This document shows, piece by piece, positions 8,238 to 16,934 of a stretch of 64,000 nucleotides of DNA. Position 1 is the stretch's first letter. Each line of letters opens with the position of its first letter. The translations under genes and the position numbers were made by a program. The stretch is from the NCBI RefSeq assembly GCF_009831455.1, contig NZ_WOWO01000004.1, forward strand, positions 186,001 to 250,000, in the 5' to 3' direction. The notes under the pieces were generated by a model. That model searched no databases. It was not told the DNA's origin and saw only the letters and a program-made list of their open reading frames with translations. This DNA is from Salinirussus salinus (GTDB taxonomy: Archaea > Halobacteriota > Halobacteria > Halobacteriales > Haloarculaceae).

Positions 8238-8413
8238 ACCGCCTGCCTTTCCGCCTGCGGGGAAAAAACATTACCATTCGTGCGCCGCCGCCGGGCCGCC
8301 CGGCGCCCCCGTGCTGGACGGGTGTCTACTTTTCCGGGCCGCAGTCGACGCCCGTCCAGCGACGGGCCGGCGGGCAGGCAACGCTTTTGAGCCGGGGCCG
8401 CCGACTGGCGGGT

Positions 8414-9616
8414 ATGTCCGACGGGGTCGGCTACGAGCCGGTCAGCGTCAAGGCCGTGCTGGCCGAGATGAAAGACACCGCCGAGCTTCTCATCGACCTC
8501 TCCTACTCGGCGGTGTTGCTCGACAACGCCGAGGTCGCCGCCGAGGTGCTCGAGCTCGAGGAGAAGATGGACGTGCTCCAGTTGCGGGCGCGGATGAGCC
8601 TGCTGATGGCCGCCCGGTCGCCCGACGACGCCGAGTCGCTCGCCCCCGTCCTGGGAGTGGTGGGGGCCGCCGAGAAGATAAGCGACGCCGCCGGCGACAT
8701 CGCCAAAGTCGTCCTGGAGGAGGTCGGCCTGCCCGCCGAGCTCCGGGGCGCGCTCCCGGAGGCCGTCGAGACGCTCGTCCGGGCCGAGCTCGTCGCCGAC
8801 TCCCCGCTGGCGGGAGAGACGCTCGGCGGGCTGGCCCTGGAGGCGGAGACGGGCGTGCGCGTGCTCGCGGTCCGGCGCGCCGAGGAGTGGCTGCTCAACC
8901 CCGACGCCGACACCCGCCTGGAGGCCGGCGACGTCCTCCTGATCCGCGGCCCGGAGACCGGCATCCGGACCGTTTACCCCGACGCGACGGGCGAGCCCTA
9001 CGAGCCCCGCGAGCCCGTCGAGCCCGAGGTCGCGGACCTGGACCGCGCGGTCGACTCGATCATCCTGATGAAGGACATGGGTGAGCTCGCGGTCGACCTG
9101 GCCTACGGCGCCGTCCTCTTCGACTCGGCGGACCTGGCCGAGGAGGTGTTCGAGCTGGAGGCGGAGGTCGACGCCCTCCAGTCCCGCTTCGAGGCCTGGA
9201 CGCTCCGGGCCGCCGCGCGGGTCGAGGACCCGGTCTCGCTGCGCGGACTCGTCCAGCTCGCGGGCGCGGTCGAGGTGGTCTCCGACGCGGCCCTGGAGAT
9301 AAGCGAGGGGGTGCTCCGGGGGATCGCGACCCACCCGGTCGTCGCGGAGGCCGTCCGCGAGAGCGACGAGGTGATCGTCCGCCGCGAGGTCGGCGCCGGC
9401 GCGCAGCTCGACGGCGCCACGCTGGAGGAGCTGACGGTCAAGACCCGGACCGGCATGCGCGTCATCGCGGTCCGGCGGACCGACCCCGGGGCCGGCGAGC
9501 CGTGGGTGCTCTCGCCCGGACCCGAGACCCGCCTGGCCGCCGGGGACGTCGTCCTCGCCAAGGGACCCCGCGGAGGCGTCGACCGGCTGGCCGAGTTACT
9601 GTCGTCCAGGTCCTGA
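8414..9616 (+). CDS. tandem PhoU-like/TrkA_C protein, probable potassium channel regulator
   Basis: A 400-residue protein made of two copies of the same module. Each copy begins with a helical PhoU-like part (MKDTAELLIDLSYSAVLLDN near 17-36 and MKDMGELAVDLAYGAVLFDS near 220-239) and ends with a TrkA_C/RCK_C ligand-binding domain (TGVRVLAVRR near 149 and TGMRVIAVRR near 347). Such proteins bind ions or cyclic nucleotides and gate potassium or other transporters as soluble partners. There is no membrane segment, so it must act on a channel encoded elsewhere; the two-RCK channel at 19.4 kb is a candidate but is not linked. The ATG at 8414 gives the usual MSDGVGYEPVSV start. Confidence 0.85.
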   Translation: MSDGVGYEPVSVKAVLAEMKDTAELLIDLSYSAVLLDNAEVAAEVLELEEKMDVLQLRARMSLLMAARSPDDAESLAPVLGVVGAAEKISDAAGDIAKVVLEEVGLPAELRGALPEAVETLVRAELVADSPLAGETLGGLALEAETGVRVLAVRRAEEWLLNPDADTRLEAGDVLLIRGPETGIRTVYPDATGEPYEPREPVEPEVADLDRAVDSIILMKDMGELAVDLAYGAVLFDSADLAEEVFELEAEVDALQSRFEAWTLRAAARVEDPVSLRGLVQLAGAVEVVSDAALEISEGVLRGIATHPVVAEAVRESDEVIVRREVGAGAQLDGATLEELTVKTRTGMRVIAVRRTDPGAGEPWVLSPGPETRLAAGDVVLAKGPRGGVDRLAELLSSRS

Positions 9617-9677
9617 AACGACTCACACATCGGCCCCACCGCAGTCGTGCGGTCGAGTGTACGCTGAGCTTCGAGAC

Positions 9678-9935
9678 CTACGATAGCTCGCGGGAGAGCC
9701 GGTAGGCCCGGTAGGCCAGAAGCAGGACCGTCGCCAGCCCGCCGACGGCCATCGCCAGCACGAAGGCCAGCGCCGCGTAGTAGACCGGCGACTGGGTCGT
9801 CGCGCCGGGCAACACGACGAAGAAGGTGAAGACGGCGGCGGTGACGGCGATACCGACGGCAAAGCCCACGAGCGCGTTCCGGCGGAGGTGAAGCGCCTCG
9901 AGCAGCCGACCCGGGCCCGTCTCGTTGTCGCTCAC
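9678..9935 (-). CDS. small two-helix membrane protein
   Basis: An 85-residue protein with a short acidic N terminus (SDNETGPGRLLEALHLRRN) and two hydrophobic helices (about 22-43 and 51-73). It resembles haloarchaea-specific small membrane proteins of unknown function. The GTG at 9935 was chosen because the residues before it in frame are Arg/Pro-rich and read through promoter-like DNA. The stop lies 61 bases from the convergent PhoU/TrkA_C gene. No role can be given. Confidence 0.65.
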   Translation of the reverse strand: MSDNETGPGRLLEALHLRRNALVGFAVGIAVTAAVFTFFVVLPGATTQSPVYYAALAFVLAMAVGGLATVLLLAYRAYRLSRELS

Positions 9936-10075
9936 ACGCCCGGTAGGGGCGGCCGCCACTAAGCCGCGTCGGTTGCGCGCCGCGGAGCGGGCGACCGGGG
10001 GCTCGCAGCCGGGGCGTCGAGGCGCGGATTGCGCCAATCGAACCGCTAAAGAACGTGGGGGCCCCCTTGCCGGTA

Positions 10076-11032
10076 ATGACGAGTCTGGGTTCGGCGCAGG
10101 CCGCCCCCGGGGAGGTCGACACGGGCCGGCTCCCCGTCGGCGAGACCCGGGACGGGACGGCCGTCGGCCTGCCCGTCGCCGTCGTCAACGGGGCCCGGGA
10201 GGGCCCGACGCTCTACCTGCAAGCCGGCAGCGACGGCGACGAGCTCAACGGCGTGGGGGTCGTCCGCCGCGTGGTCCCCCAGCTCGACGCCGCTGAGCTC
10301 GCGGGGACGGTGCTCGTGGTCGGCGTCGCCAACTACCACGCCTTCCAGGTGGCCGAGCACCGCAACCCCATCGACGACACCAAGCTCAACCGCGCCTACC
10401 CCGGGGACAGCGATGGCACCTCCTCCGAGCGGGTCGCCGCCGCCACCTTCGACGCCGCGACGCGGGCGGACATCGTGCTCGACCTCCACCAGGGGTCGAC
10501 CTCCCGGATGATCGAGGAGGTCCGGGTGCGGTGTGGCTCCCGACACCGGCTGCACGAGGAGTGTCTCGAGCTCGCGAAGGTCTTCGGCTGTGGCTACGTC
10601 CTCGACCAGCGGGGCCCGGACGGCCAGCTCGCCCGGGCCGCCCCGGACGAGGGCGTGCCGACGGTCGACCCCGAACTCGGCGGGTCGGTCGGCTGGGACG
10701 AGCGCGCCATCCGGAAGGGAGTCGACGGCGTGTTCAACGTCCTCCGGCACTACGGCTTTCTGGAGGGGCAGGCTGCCACCGAGCGCCAGACCCGGGCCAA
10801 CGGTTTCGAGCAGTACGGCGCCCCCGCCGGCGGGCTCGTGGACGTCGCGGTCGACCTCGGCGAACGGGTCTCCCGCGGGCAGACGCTCTTTACCGTGACC
10901 GACGTCTTCGGTTCGGTCAAGGCGGAGGTGACCGCCGACTCCAGCGGGGTCTTCTGGCGGACCCGCCGGCTCCCCCAGGTCGCCACCGGCGAGTACGTCT
11001 GCTCGGTGGGGACCGACGTGGACACGTACTGA
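10076..11032 (+). CDS. succinylglutamate desuccinylase/aspartoacylase family protein
   Basis: A 318-residue protein of the AstE/AspA zinc carboxypeptidase-like superfamily, expected to cleave N-acyl amino acids or similar amides. The first metal motif, normally G-x-H-G-x-E, reads GSDGDELNG near 51-59, so a metal histidine is replaced by Asp or Ser. The substrate-binding block NPIDDTKLNRAYPGD and the third-ligand block DLHQGS are intact. From about residue 240 there is a beta-rich barrel (GGLVDVAVDLGERVSRGQT) like a biotinyl/lipoyl domain, seen in related proteins. I recall the SDGDELNG form in other haloarchaeal homologues, so it is probably a subfamily trait. The ATG at 10076 directly precedes the conserved part. 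Confidence 0.8.
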   Translation: MTSLGSAQAAPGEVDTGRLPVGETRDGTAVGLPVAVVNGAREGPTLYLQAGSDGDELNGVGVVRRVVPQLDAAELAGTVLVVGVANYHAFQVAEHRNPIDDTKLNRAYPGDSDGTSSERVAAATFDAATRADIVLDLHQGSTSRMIEEVRVRCGSRHRLHEECLELAKVFGCGYVLDQRGPDGQLARAAPDEGVPTVDPELGGSVGWDERAIRKGVDGVFNVLRHYGFLEGQAATERQTRANGFEQYGAPAGGLVDVAVDLGERVSRGQTLFTVTDVFGSVKAEVTADSSGVFWRTRRLPQVATGEYVCSVGTDVDTY

Positions 11033-11098
11033 GGTGGTCGGGACCGAACCCGGAGCGCGCGGGACAGACTGAAGTCCCGGCCGCCACGAGTGCCGGCA

Positions 11099-12499
11099 AT
11101 GGTCGTCGGAGACGTCACGACAGGGACCGAGGTGTTAGTCATCGGGGGCGGCCCGGGCGGGTACGTCGCCGGCATCCGCGCCGGCCAGCTGGGTCACGAC
11201 GTGACCCTCGTGGAGGCGTCGGAGGTCGGCGGCACCTGCCTCAACGAGGGGTGTATCCCGTCGAAGGCGCTCATCTCCGCTACCGACATCGCCCACCGGG
11301 CGGGCGCGGCCGAGCGGCTGGGCGTCCACGCCGAGCCGGCGGTCGACCTCGCGGCGATGGTCGGCTGGAAGGACCGGCTGGTCGGCCGGCTCACGGCGGG
11401 CGTCGAGTCGCTGCTCGAGCGGGCCGGCGTCACGGTCGTGGAGGGCCGCGCGGAGTTCAACTCCGGCGAGGAGGTCCGGGTCGTCCACGACGGCGAGGGG
11501 CAGGGCTCGGAAACCGTCTCCTTCGAGCACGCCGTCGTGGCGACCGGGAGCCGGCCGGTCGAGCTTCCCTCCGTGTCCTTCGACGGGGACCGCGTGCTCT
11601 CCTCGCGGGGCGCGCTCGCGCTGGAGACGGTTCCCGACTCGCTGGCGGTCGTGGGCGCCGGCTACATCGGGATGGAGCTGGCGACGGTGTACGCGAAACT
11701 CGGCGCCGACGTCACGGTGCTCGAACAGCTGGAGGGCGCGCTGCCGGGCTACGCGGACGACCTGGCCGAGGTGGTCCGCGAGCGGGCCGAAGAGGTCGGC
11801 GTCGACTTCCGCTTCGGCGAGGTCGTCGAGGGCTGCGAGAAACGCCGGCACGAGGTCCGGCTGGAGACCGGCGGGGACGCGGTGACAGCCGAGCGGTGTC
11901 TCGTGGCGGTCGGCCGCGAACCGGTCACCGACACCGCCGGCCTCGCGGCCGCGGGCGTCGAGACCGACGACGAGGGGTTCGTGGTCACCGACGAGCAGGG
12001 CCGGACCACCCGGGACAGCGTCTTCGCGGTCGGTGACGCGGCCGGCGAGCCGATGCTCGCCCACGCCGCCTTCCGGGAGGGGGAGGTCGCCGCGGAGGCC
12101 ATCGACGGCCAGCCCGCCGCGCTGGACAACCAGGCCGTCCCCGCAGCGGTGTTCACCGACCCGGAGATAGCGACGGTCGGCATGACGGAGGAAGAGGCCC
12201 GCGAGGAGGGGTTCGACCCCGCGGTCGGCGAGATGCCGCTGCGGGCCTCGGGCCGGGCGCTGACGCTGAACGAGCGGGAGGGCTTCGTCCGCGTCGTGGC
12301 CGACGCGGAACACGGCTTCGTCCTGGGCGCGCAGGTCGTCGGTCCCGAGGCGTCGGAGCTGGTGGCCGAAGTGACCCTGGCCATCGAGATGGGCGCGACC
12401 CTCGAGGACCTGGCCGCGACGGTCCACGTCCACCCCACCCTCTCCGAGGCCGTCCACGAGGCCGCGATGGGCGCGCTCGACCGGAGCATCCACTACTGA
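11099..12499 (+). CDS. lpdA: dihydrolipoyl dehydrogenase (E3)
   Basis: Flavoprotein that reoxidises dihydrolipoamide with NAD+ in 2-oxoacid dehydrogenase complexes or the glycine cleavage system. The 466-residue length is standard. Features: FAD-binding GGGPGGY at 16-22, redox-active pair in GGTCLNEGCIPSK (Cys47 and Cys52), NAD-binding VGAGYIGMELA near 180, second FAD motif VFAVGDAAG, and the C-terminal dimer-interface HVHPTLSEAVHEA with the catalytic His-Glu pair. No E1 or E2 genes adjoin it, so it is a stand-alone copy and its complex is unknown. The ATG at 11099 places the GxGxxG motif at the normal distance from the start. Confidence 0.93.
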   Translation: MVVGDVTTGTEVLVIGGGPGGYVAGIRAGQLGHDVTLVEASEVGGTCLNEGCIPSKALISATDIAHRAGAAERLGVHAEPAVDLAAMVGWKDRLVGRLTAGVESLLERAGVTVVEGRAEFNSGEEVRVVHDGEGQGSETVSFEHAVVATGSRPVELPSVSFDGDRVLSSRGALALETVPDSLAVVGAGYIGMELATVYAKLGADVTVLEQLEGALPGYADDLAEVVRERAEEVGVDFRFGEVVEGCEKRRHEVRLETGGDAVTAERCLVAVGREPVTDTAGLAAAGVETDDEGFVVTDEQGRTTRDSVFAVGDAAGEPMLAHAAFREGEVAAEAIDGQPAALDNQAVPAAVFTDPEIATVGMTEEEAREEGFDPAVGEMPLRASGRALTLNEREGFVRVVADAEHGFVLGAQVVGPEASELVAEVTLAIEMGATLEDLAATVHVHPTLSEAVHEAAMGALDRSIHY

Positions 12500-12521
12500 C
12501 ACTGCCGGGACCGGACCGGCG

Positions 12522-13943
12522 CTACTGACTGGCTTCCCCCACCCGCTCCAGCCACCGCCGGGCGCGGCCCTCGGGGGCGTCGGCCACCGCCGCGAGCAGC
12601 CGGGCGTCGTACTCGGCCAGGTCCGCGACCGTCTCGATACCTGCCTCCCGGAGCCGGCCGGCGTAGGTCGGGCCGACCCCCTCGACGGTCTCGACGTCCA
12701 CAGCGCCGTCGACGGTCCCGCCCCCGGTGTCGGACTCACCCCCGCGCCCGCTCGCGGCAGCCTGTGCCCGCTCGGCGACCGCGCGGACGGCCGCGCGGGC
12801 CGCGGCCGCGTCGCCGCTCCTCCCGTCGTCGTCCGTTCCGTCGCCGTCTGTCCCGCCGGCGCCGACCCCCCCGGTATCGGGTTCGGCCGCGTCCCGGGCG
12901 GCGTACCACTCGCAGACCTCGGGCCACAGCTCCTCGTGGGCCTTCCCGGAGACGGAGATGCCGATGTGGCCCCGGGGGAACTCGACGAGGCGGGTGTCCT
13001 CGCTGCCGACCAGGTCGACGACCGGCCGGGAGGAGTCGGCCGGGACGATGTGGTCGTACTCGCCGACGACCGTCAGCAGCGGCACCTCGACGTCCTCGAG
13101 GTGGACCGGCCGGCCGTCGAGGGCGTACTCGCCGGCGACGAGATTGTTGTCCTTGTACACCTCGCCGACGAACTCGGCGAAGGCGGCGCCGGCCACGTCG
13201 ACCCCGTCCCAGATCCACCGCTCCATCCGGGCGAAGTTCTCCACGAAGGCGTCGTCCTCGATGTTCTCGTAGAGCTGGACGTACTTGGTGATGTACTGGT
13301 CGACGGGGTCCATCATCGAGAACTCCACCGACAGCAGTTCGGCGGGCATGTTCCCCAGCGTCTCGACGGCCACCTCCGGGTCGAAGTAGGTCGCCCACCG
13401 CTCCAGGATCCCGCCGGTGCCCTCGAAGGCAACTGGAGTCGCCATCAGGCCGAGCGTCCTGACCCGCTCGCCCTCGAGCGCGGTGTGCATCAGCGCCATC
13501 GTCCCGCCCATACAGTAGCCGAGCAGGTGGACCGCCCCGACCCCGGCGTGCTCGCAGGTCGCGTCGAGTACGTTGTCGAGATAGCGGCCGACGTAGTCGC
13601 CCATGTCGAGGGTGGCGTCCAGGCGCGTGGGCTCGCCCCAGTCCAGCAGATAGACATCGAACCCCCCTTCGAGCAGGCGGCGGACGACGCTGCGGTCGGG
13701 CTGTAAGTCGAGGATGTACGGGCGGTTGACCAGCGCGTAGACGACGAGGACCGGGGCCTCGTGGCGGCGCTCGTCGGGCTCGTAGTGGTGGAGTTCGAGG
13801 GTGTTCTCCTCGTAGACGACCTCACTCGGGGTGTGGCCGACCTCGGCGGTCAGCAGCGTCTTCAGGCGGTCCGGAGCCACCCCCAGTTTGCGGAGCACGT
13901 CGGCAGCCCGCCGACAGCCATCCCAGCCGGCGTCGCGGGTCAC
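12522..13943 (-). CDS. phaC: class III-type PHA synthase PhaC with helix-hairpin-helix tail
   Basis: Polymerises (R)-3-hydroxyacyl-CoA into polyhydroxyalkanoate granules. The 473-residue protein has an alpha/beta hydrolase domain with the lipase-like box GYCMGG at 142-147 (nucleophile Cys144), Asp297 in GEYDHIVP and His326 in RGHIGIS, the full catalytic triad. Residues 352-410 are a disordered Gly/Asp/Ala-rich linker. Residues 417-468 form a helix-hairpin-helix-like domain (VETVEGVGPTYAGRLREAGI). Class III synthases need PhaE; here the upstream neighbour is hisH, not phaE. The GTG at 13943 gives the length usual for haloarchaeal PhaC (about 475). Confidence 0.9.
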   Translation of the reverse strand: MTRDAGWDGCRRAADVLRKLGVAPDRLKTLLTAEVGHTPSEVVYEENTLELHHYEPDERRHEAPVLVVYALVNRPYILDLQPDRSVVRRLLEGGFDVYLLDWGEPTRLDATLDMGDYVGRYLDNVLDATCEHAGVGAVHLLGYCMGGTMALMHTALEGERVRTLGLMATPVAFEGTGGILERWATYFDPEVAVETLGNMPAELLSVEFSMMDPVDQYITKYVQLYENIEDDAFVENFARMERWIWDGVDVAGAAFAEFVGEVYKDNNLVAGEYALDGRPVHLEDVEVPLLTVVGEYDHIVPADSSRPVVDLVGSEDTRLVEFPRGHIGISVSGKAHEELWPEVCEWYAARDAAEPDTGGVGAGGTDGDGTDDDGRSGDAAAARAAVRAVAERAQAAASGRGGESDTGGGTVDGAVDVETVEGVGPTYAGRLREAGIETVADLAEYDARLLAAVADAPEGRARRWLERVGEASQ

Positions 13944-14083
13944 GACCCGACCACCCCGAGCCGGCCGCGAGGCCCGTGCATGGACGGCGGTTCTCCGGGG
14001 ACGACAATAGTAGTGGGTGGTCGCCGAGCCCGCCGGTCGACGGTGGCAGCCCCGTCGGGGATGGCGAGCGCCGGGGATGCCGG

Positions 14084-14716
14084 CTACCGGTCGGCGCAGA
14101 TACCGACGAAGTTCCGGAGGATCCGGAGCCCGGTCTCGCCGGACTTCTCGGGGTGAAACTGCGTGCCGAAGACGTTGCCGGCCTCGTTGGCGACGACGCT
14201 TGCGAAGGGGCCGCCGTAGTCCGTGGTGGCGACGGTTGCGCGTTCGTCGTCGGGTTCGGCGTAGTAGGAGTGGACGAAGTAGGCGTACTCCCCGTCGACG
14301 CCCGCGACGAGCGGGTGGTCGCGCTCGACGGCGAGGTCGTTCCAGCCCATCTGGGGGACCTTCACGGTGTCCGGAAAGCGGAGGTTCGTCCCCGGGATCA
14401 GGTCCAGCCCCTCCGCGTCGCCCTCGCCGGCGTGGTCGGCCTCCTCGCTCGTGGTCAAAAGCATCTGCATGCCGAGGCAGATGCCGAAAAGCGGCGTTCC
14501 GGCCGCCGCTTCCTCGACCAGCACGTCCCGGAACGGACCGGCGTTGTCCATCCCCTCGCTGAACGCGCCAACACCCGGGAGGACGACCCCGTCGGCACTC
14601 GCCAGGGCCGCCGGCTCGTCGGTGACGGTCACGGCGGCGTCGGCCCGCTCCAGCCCGCGGGTGACGCTGCGGAGGTTCCCGAGCCCGTAGTCGACGACGG
14701 CCACCTCGACGGTCAT
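14084..14716 (-). CDS. hisH: imidazole glycerol phosphate synthase, glutaminase subunit
   Basis: Class I glutamine amidotransferase that supplies ammonia to HisF for ring closure in histidine biosynthesis. The 210-residue protein has the oxyanion strand PGVGAF at 47-52, nucleophile Cys80 in GICLGMQ, and His188 and Glu190 in QFHPEKSGETG. Length and motifs are standard. HisF is not in the window, so the his genes are scattered, as is usual in haloarchaea. It lies 140 bases upstream of phaC on the same strand; the gap makes cotranscription uncertain. Confidence 0.95.
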   Translation of the reverse strand: MTVEVAVVDYGLGNLRSVTRGLERADAAVTVTDEPAALASADGVVLPGVGAFSEGMDNAGPFRDVLVEEAAAGTPLFGICLGMQMLLTTSEEADHAGEGDAEGLDLIPGTNLRFPDTVKVPQMGWNDLAVERDHPLVAGVDGEYAYFVHSYYAEPDDERATVATTDYGGPFASVVANEAGNVFGTQFHPEKSGETGLRILRNFVGICADR

Positions 14717-14907
14717 GGGCGGGCGTACGCGGAGGGGCGGTAAGTCGCTTCGGCTTCCGGCCCGTCTCGCATCCCCGCCGGACCCTCGACCGGCCTGCGG
14801 GCGACGTCGTGGATACCCGACAGGTCAATCGAGTAACCTACATAATCTACATAGATATATAGACATCTCAGGAATTCATTTCCGATATATACTGAACATA
14901 TGAACCG

Positions 14908-14913
14908 TTTTAT
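14908..14913 (+). promoter_or_regulatory. promoter of the phnDCE operon in an AT-rich intergenic patch
   Basis: TTTTAT lies 26 bases before the phnD ATG at 14937, predicting a leaderless message. The 100 bases upstream (about 14830-14935) are strikingly AT-rich for this genome and hold two more TATATA blocks (14853-14858 and 14885-14890) plus two CATATG sites. Multiple TATA-like boxes suggest alternative starts or regulator sites for phosphate-controlled expression. Confidence 0.5.
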
Positions 14914-14936
14914 TCCGAAAACTCAGGCGTATCCAT

Positions 14937-16019
14937 ATGCGGGACAGGAGAACCTTCCTCAAACGGGCGGGCGCGCTGGGTACTGCTGCAGTGATCGCCG
15001 GGTGTACCGGTGGCGGCGACGGTACTGACACCGAGGGCGGCGGGGGCGACAGCGGCGACGGCGACAGCGGTGGCGATGATAGCGGGGGCGACAGCGGCGG
15101 CGGGTCGACGGAGACCATGAGCGGCGACGACGGCCCGGCGGCGACGTTCGGCGGCGACGGCGAGATCAACTTCAACATCTCCCCGAGCGTCCCCCAACAG
15201 CAGCTGCAGGTCCAGTACGCGCCGCTGCGTGACCACATCGAGAGCTACGTCACCGAGAACTACGACACCCCCTCGGGGCTGGAAGCGTCGATGAACATCG
15301 GGAGCAACTACAGCGCGGTCATCCAGGCACTTGGCCAGGGGACCGCCGACCTCGCCGAGACGGGGCCGCTGGCCGCCGTCGTCGGCAACCAGACCGGCAA
15401 CTCCGAGATCATCCTCCAGCGCTTTGGCTACGGCGGGTGGACCTACAAGAGTCTCATCGCCGTCCCCAACGGCAGCGACATCAGTTCCGTCGAGGACCTG
15501 GAGGGCAAAGACGTCGCCTTCTCGGACCCGCTCTCGACGAGTGGCTTCCTGTTCCCGGTCGCCGCGATGGCCGAGGCCGGCATCGACATCGGCGAGCTCC
15601 CGGAGGGCAACGGCTCGCAGGCCGCCTTCACTCCCCGCTTCGCTGGCGGGCACGTCCAGTCGTACACCCTGCTGGAGCAGGGCCAGGTCGACGCCGCCGG
15701 GATGGGCGGGTTCGTCCGGGACACCTCCACCGGTCCCACCCCCGACGCCTGGCAGGACGTCGCGACCACGCTCCACGAGGACTCCGGGATCCCGCGGGCC
15801 CCCATCGTCGTGAGTCCGCAGCTCCCACAGGAGTCCAAAGACGCCATCCAGCAGGCCTTCCTCGAGGGTCCCGACACCATCTACTACGGCGCCGACGGCG
15901 AGGAGGGGACCGACGACGACCTCTGGTTCGGCGACGTCCGCGAGGCCACCATCGACGACTACCAGCTCGTCGTCGACAAGGCCGAGACGCTGGGTATCGA
16001 TCCGTCCTTCTTTGAGTAA
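14937..16019 (+). CDS. phnD: phosphonate/phosphate ABC transporter substrate-binding lipoprotein
   Basis: The 360-residue binding protein delivers phosphonate, phosphite or phosphate to the PhnCE importer. Its N terminus has a twin-arginine motif (RDRRTFLKR) and a lipobox ending in Cys23 (VIAGC), so it is exported folded and lipid-anchored on the cell surface. A Gly/Ser/Asp-rich linker spans residues 24-72. The PhnD-type periplasmic-binding fold follows, with the typical phrases ADLAETGPLAAV and DVAFSDPLSTSGFLFP. It is the first gene of a D-C-E operon; phnC begins 30 bases downstream. Confidence 0.93.
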   Translation: MRDRRTFLKRAGALGTAAVIAGCTGGGDGTDTEGGGGDSGDGDSGGDDSGGDSGGGSTETMSGDDGPAATFGGDGEINFNISPSVPQQQLQVQYAPLRDHIESYVTENYDTPSGLEASMNIGSNYSAVIQALGQGTADLAETGPLAAVVGNQTGNSEIILQRFGYGGWTYKSLIAVPNGSDISSVEDLEGKDVAFSDPLSTSGFLFPVAAMAEAGIDIGELPEGNGSQAAFTPRFAGGHVQSYTLLEQGQVDAAGMGGFVRDTSTGPTPDAWQDVATTLHEDSGIPRAPIVVSPQLPQESKDAIQQAFLEGPDTIYYGADGEEGTDDDLWFGDVREATIDDYQLVVDKAETLGIDPSFFE

Positions 16020-16049
16020 GCGGCGTCTCGTCTCCCCCAAGCACTCACT

Positions 16050-16934
16050 ATGCCCGCCGTCACGTTCGACGACGTTACCAAGGTCTACGGTGAGGACACC
16101 GTTGCGCTCCGCGATATCGACATCGAGATCGGGGAGGGAGAGTTCGTCATCCTCCTCGGACCGTCCGGAGCGGGAAAGTCGACGCTCCTCCGGGTGCTGA
16201 ACGGGCTGACACAGCCCACCGAAGGGGTCGTGGAGATCAACGGCGAGGTGCCGAGCGGCGCCCGCAAGGAGGTCGGCATGGTGTTCCAGGAACACTACCT
16301 CGTCGAGAGCATGAGCGCCTTTCAGAACGCACTCACCGGGGCGCTCGCGCGCAACGGGTTCTTCCGGAGCATCCTCACCTGGCAACGCACCGACGACAAG
16401 CGAGCGGCCCTCGAGGCGCTGGAGACGGTCGGGCTGCTCGGGGAGGCCGGCCAGCGCGCCGGCTCGATGAGCGGCGGGCAGAAACAGCGGGTCGGGATCG
16501 CCCGGGCACTGGTCCAGCAGCCCAGCCTCCTGCTGGCCGACGAGCCGGTCGCCAGCCTCGACCCCAAGGCCGCCCGGGACGTGATGGGCTACATGAAACA
16601 GGCCGCCCAGGAGCGCGACCTGACGGCGATCACCAGCCTCCACCAGGTGAACATCGCCCGGGAGTTCGGCGACCGCTTTCTCGGCATCCGCGACGGCGAG
16701 GTCGTCTTCGACGGCGACCGGGAGGACCTGACGATGGACGTCGTCGACGAGATCTACTACGGCGAGGGCGCCGACGAAGAGGCGGTCTCCACGGCGGGGG
16801 ACGTCCCGCCGGACCCGGCCGAGCGCGGCGGGACCGCCGACACGCCCCCGGCAGGGTCGGCGGACCCCCCCGCGACTGCGGAGGCGGCCGAAGCGCCCGA
16901 CTCCCCGGAATCGGTCGGGGGTGACGGCTCGTGA
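16050..16934 (+). CDS. phnC: phosphonate ABC transporter ATP-binding protein
   Basis: The 294-residue ATPase energises import of phosphonate-type substrates. Walker A GPSGAGKST is at 38-46, the Q-loop is in GMVFQEHYLV, the ABC signature is MSGGQKQRVGIARAL and Walker B is LLLADEPVASLD. The C-terminal 50 residues after the ATPase core are a Pro/Ala/Glu-rich, probably disordered extension not found in bacterial PhnC. The stop overlaps the phnE GTG by 4 bases, which indicates translational coupling. Confidence 0.94.
   Translation: MPAVTFDDVTKVYGEDTVALRDIDIEIGEGEFVILLGPSGAGKSTLLRVLNGLTQPTEGVVEINGEVPSGARKEVGMVFQEHYLVESMSAFQNALTGALARNGFFRSILTWQRTDDKRAALEALETVGLLGEAGQRAGSMSGGQKQRVGIARALVQQPSLLLADEPVASLDPKAARDVMGYMKQAAQERDLTAITSLHQVNIAREFGDRFLGIRDGEVVFDGDREDLTMDVVDEIYYGEGADEEAVSTAGDVPPDPAERGGTADTPPAGSADPPATAEAAEAPDSPESVGGDGS

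Noticed and set aside
13944-14828. Extended N terminus of PhaC through hisH (768 codons in total)
   Set aside because: The added part is a shadow of hisH; the GTG at 13943 gives normal PhaC length.
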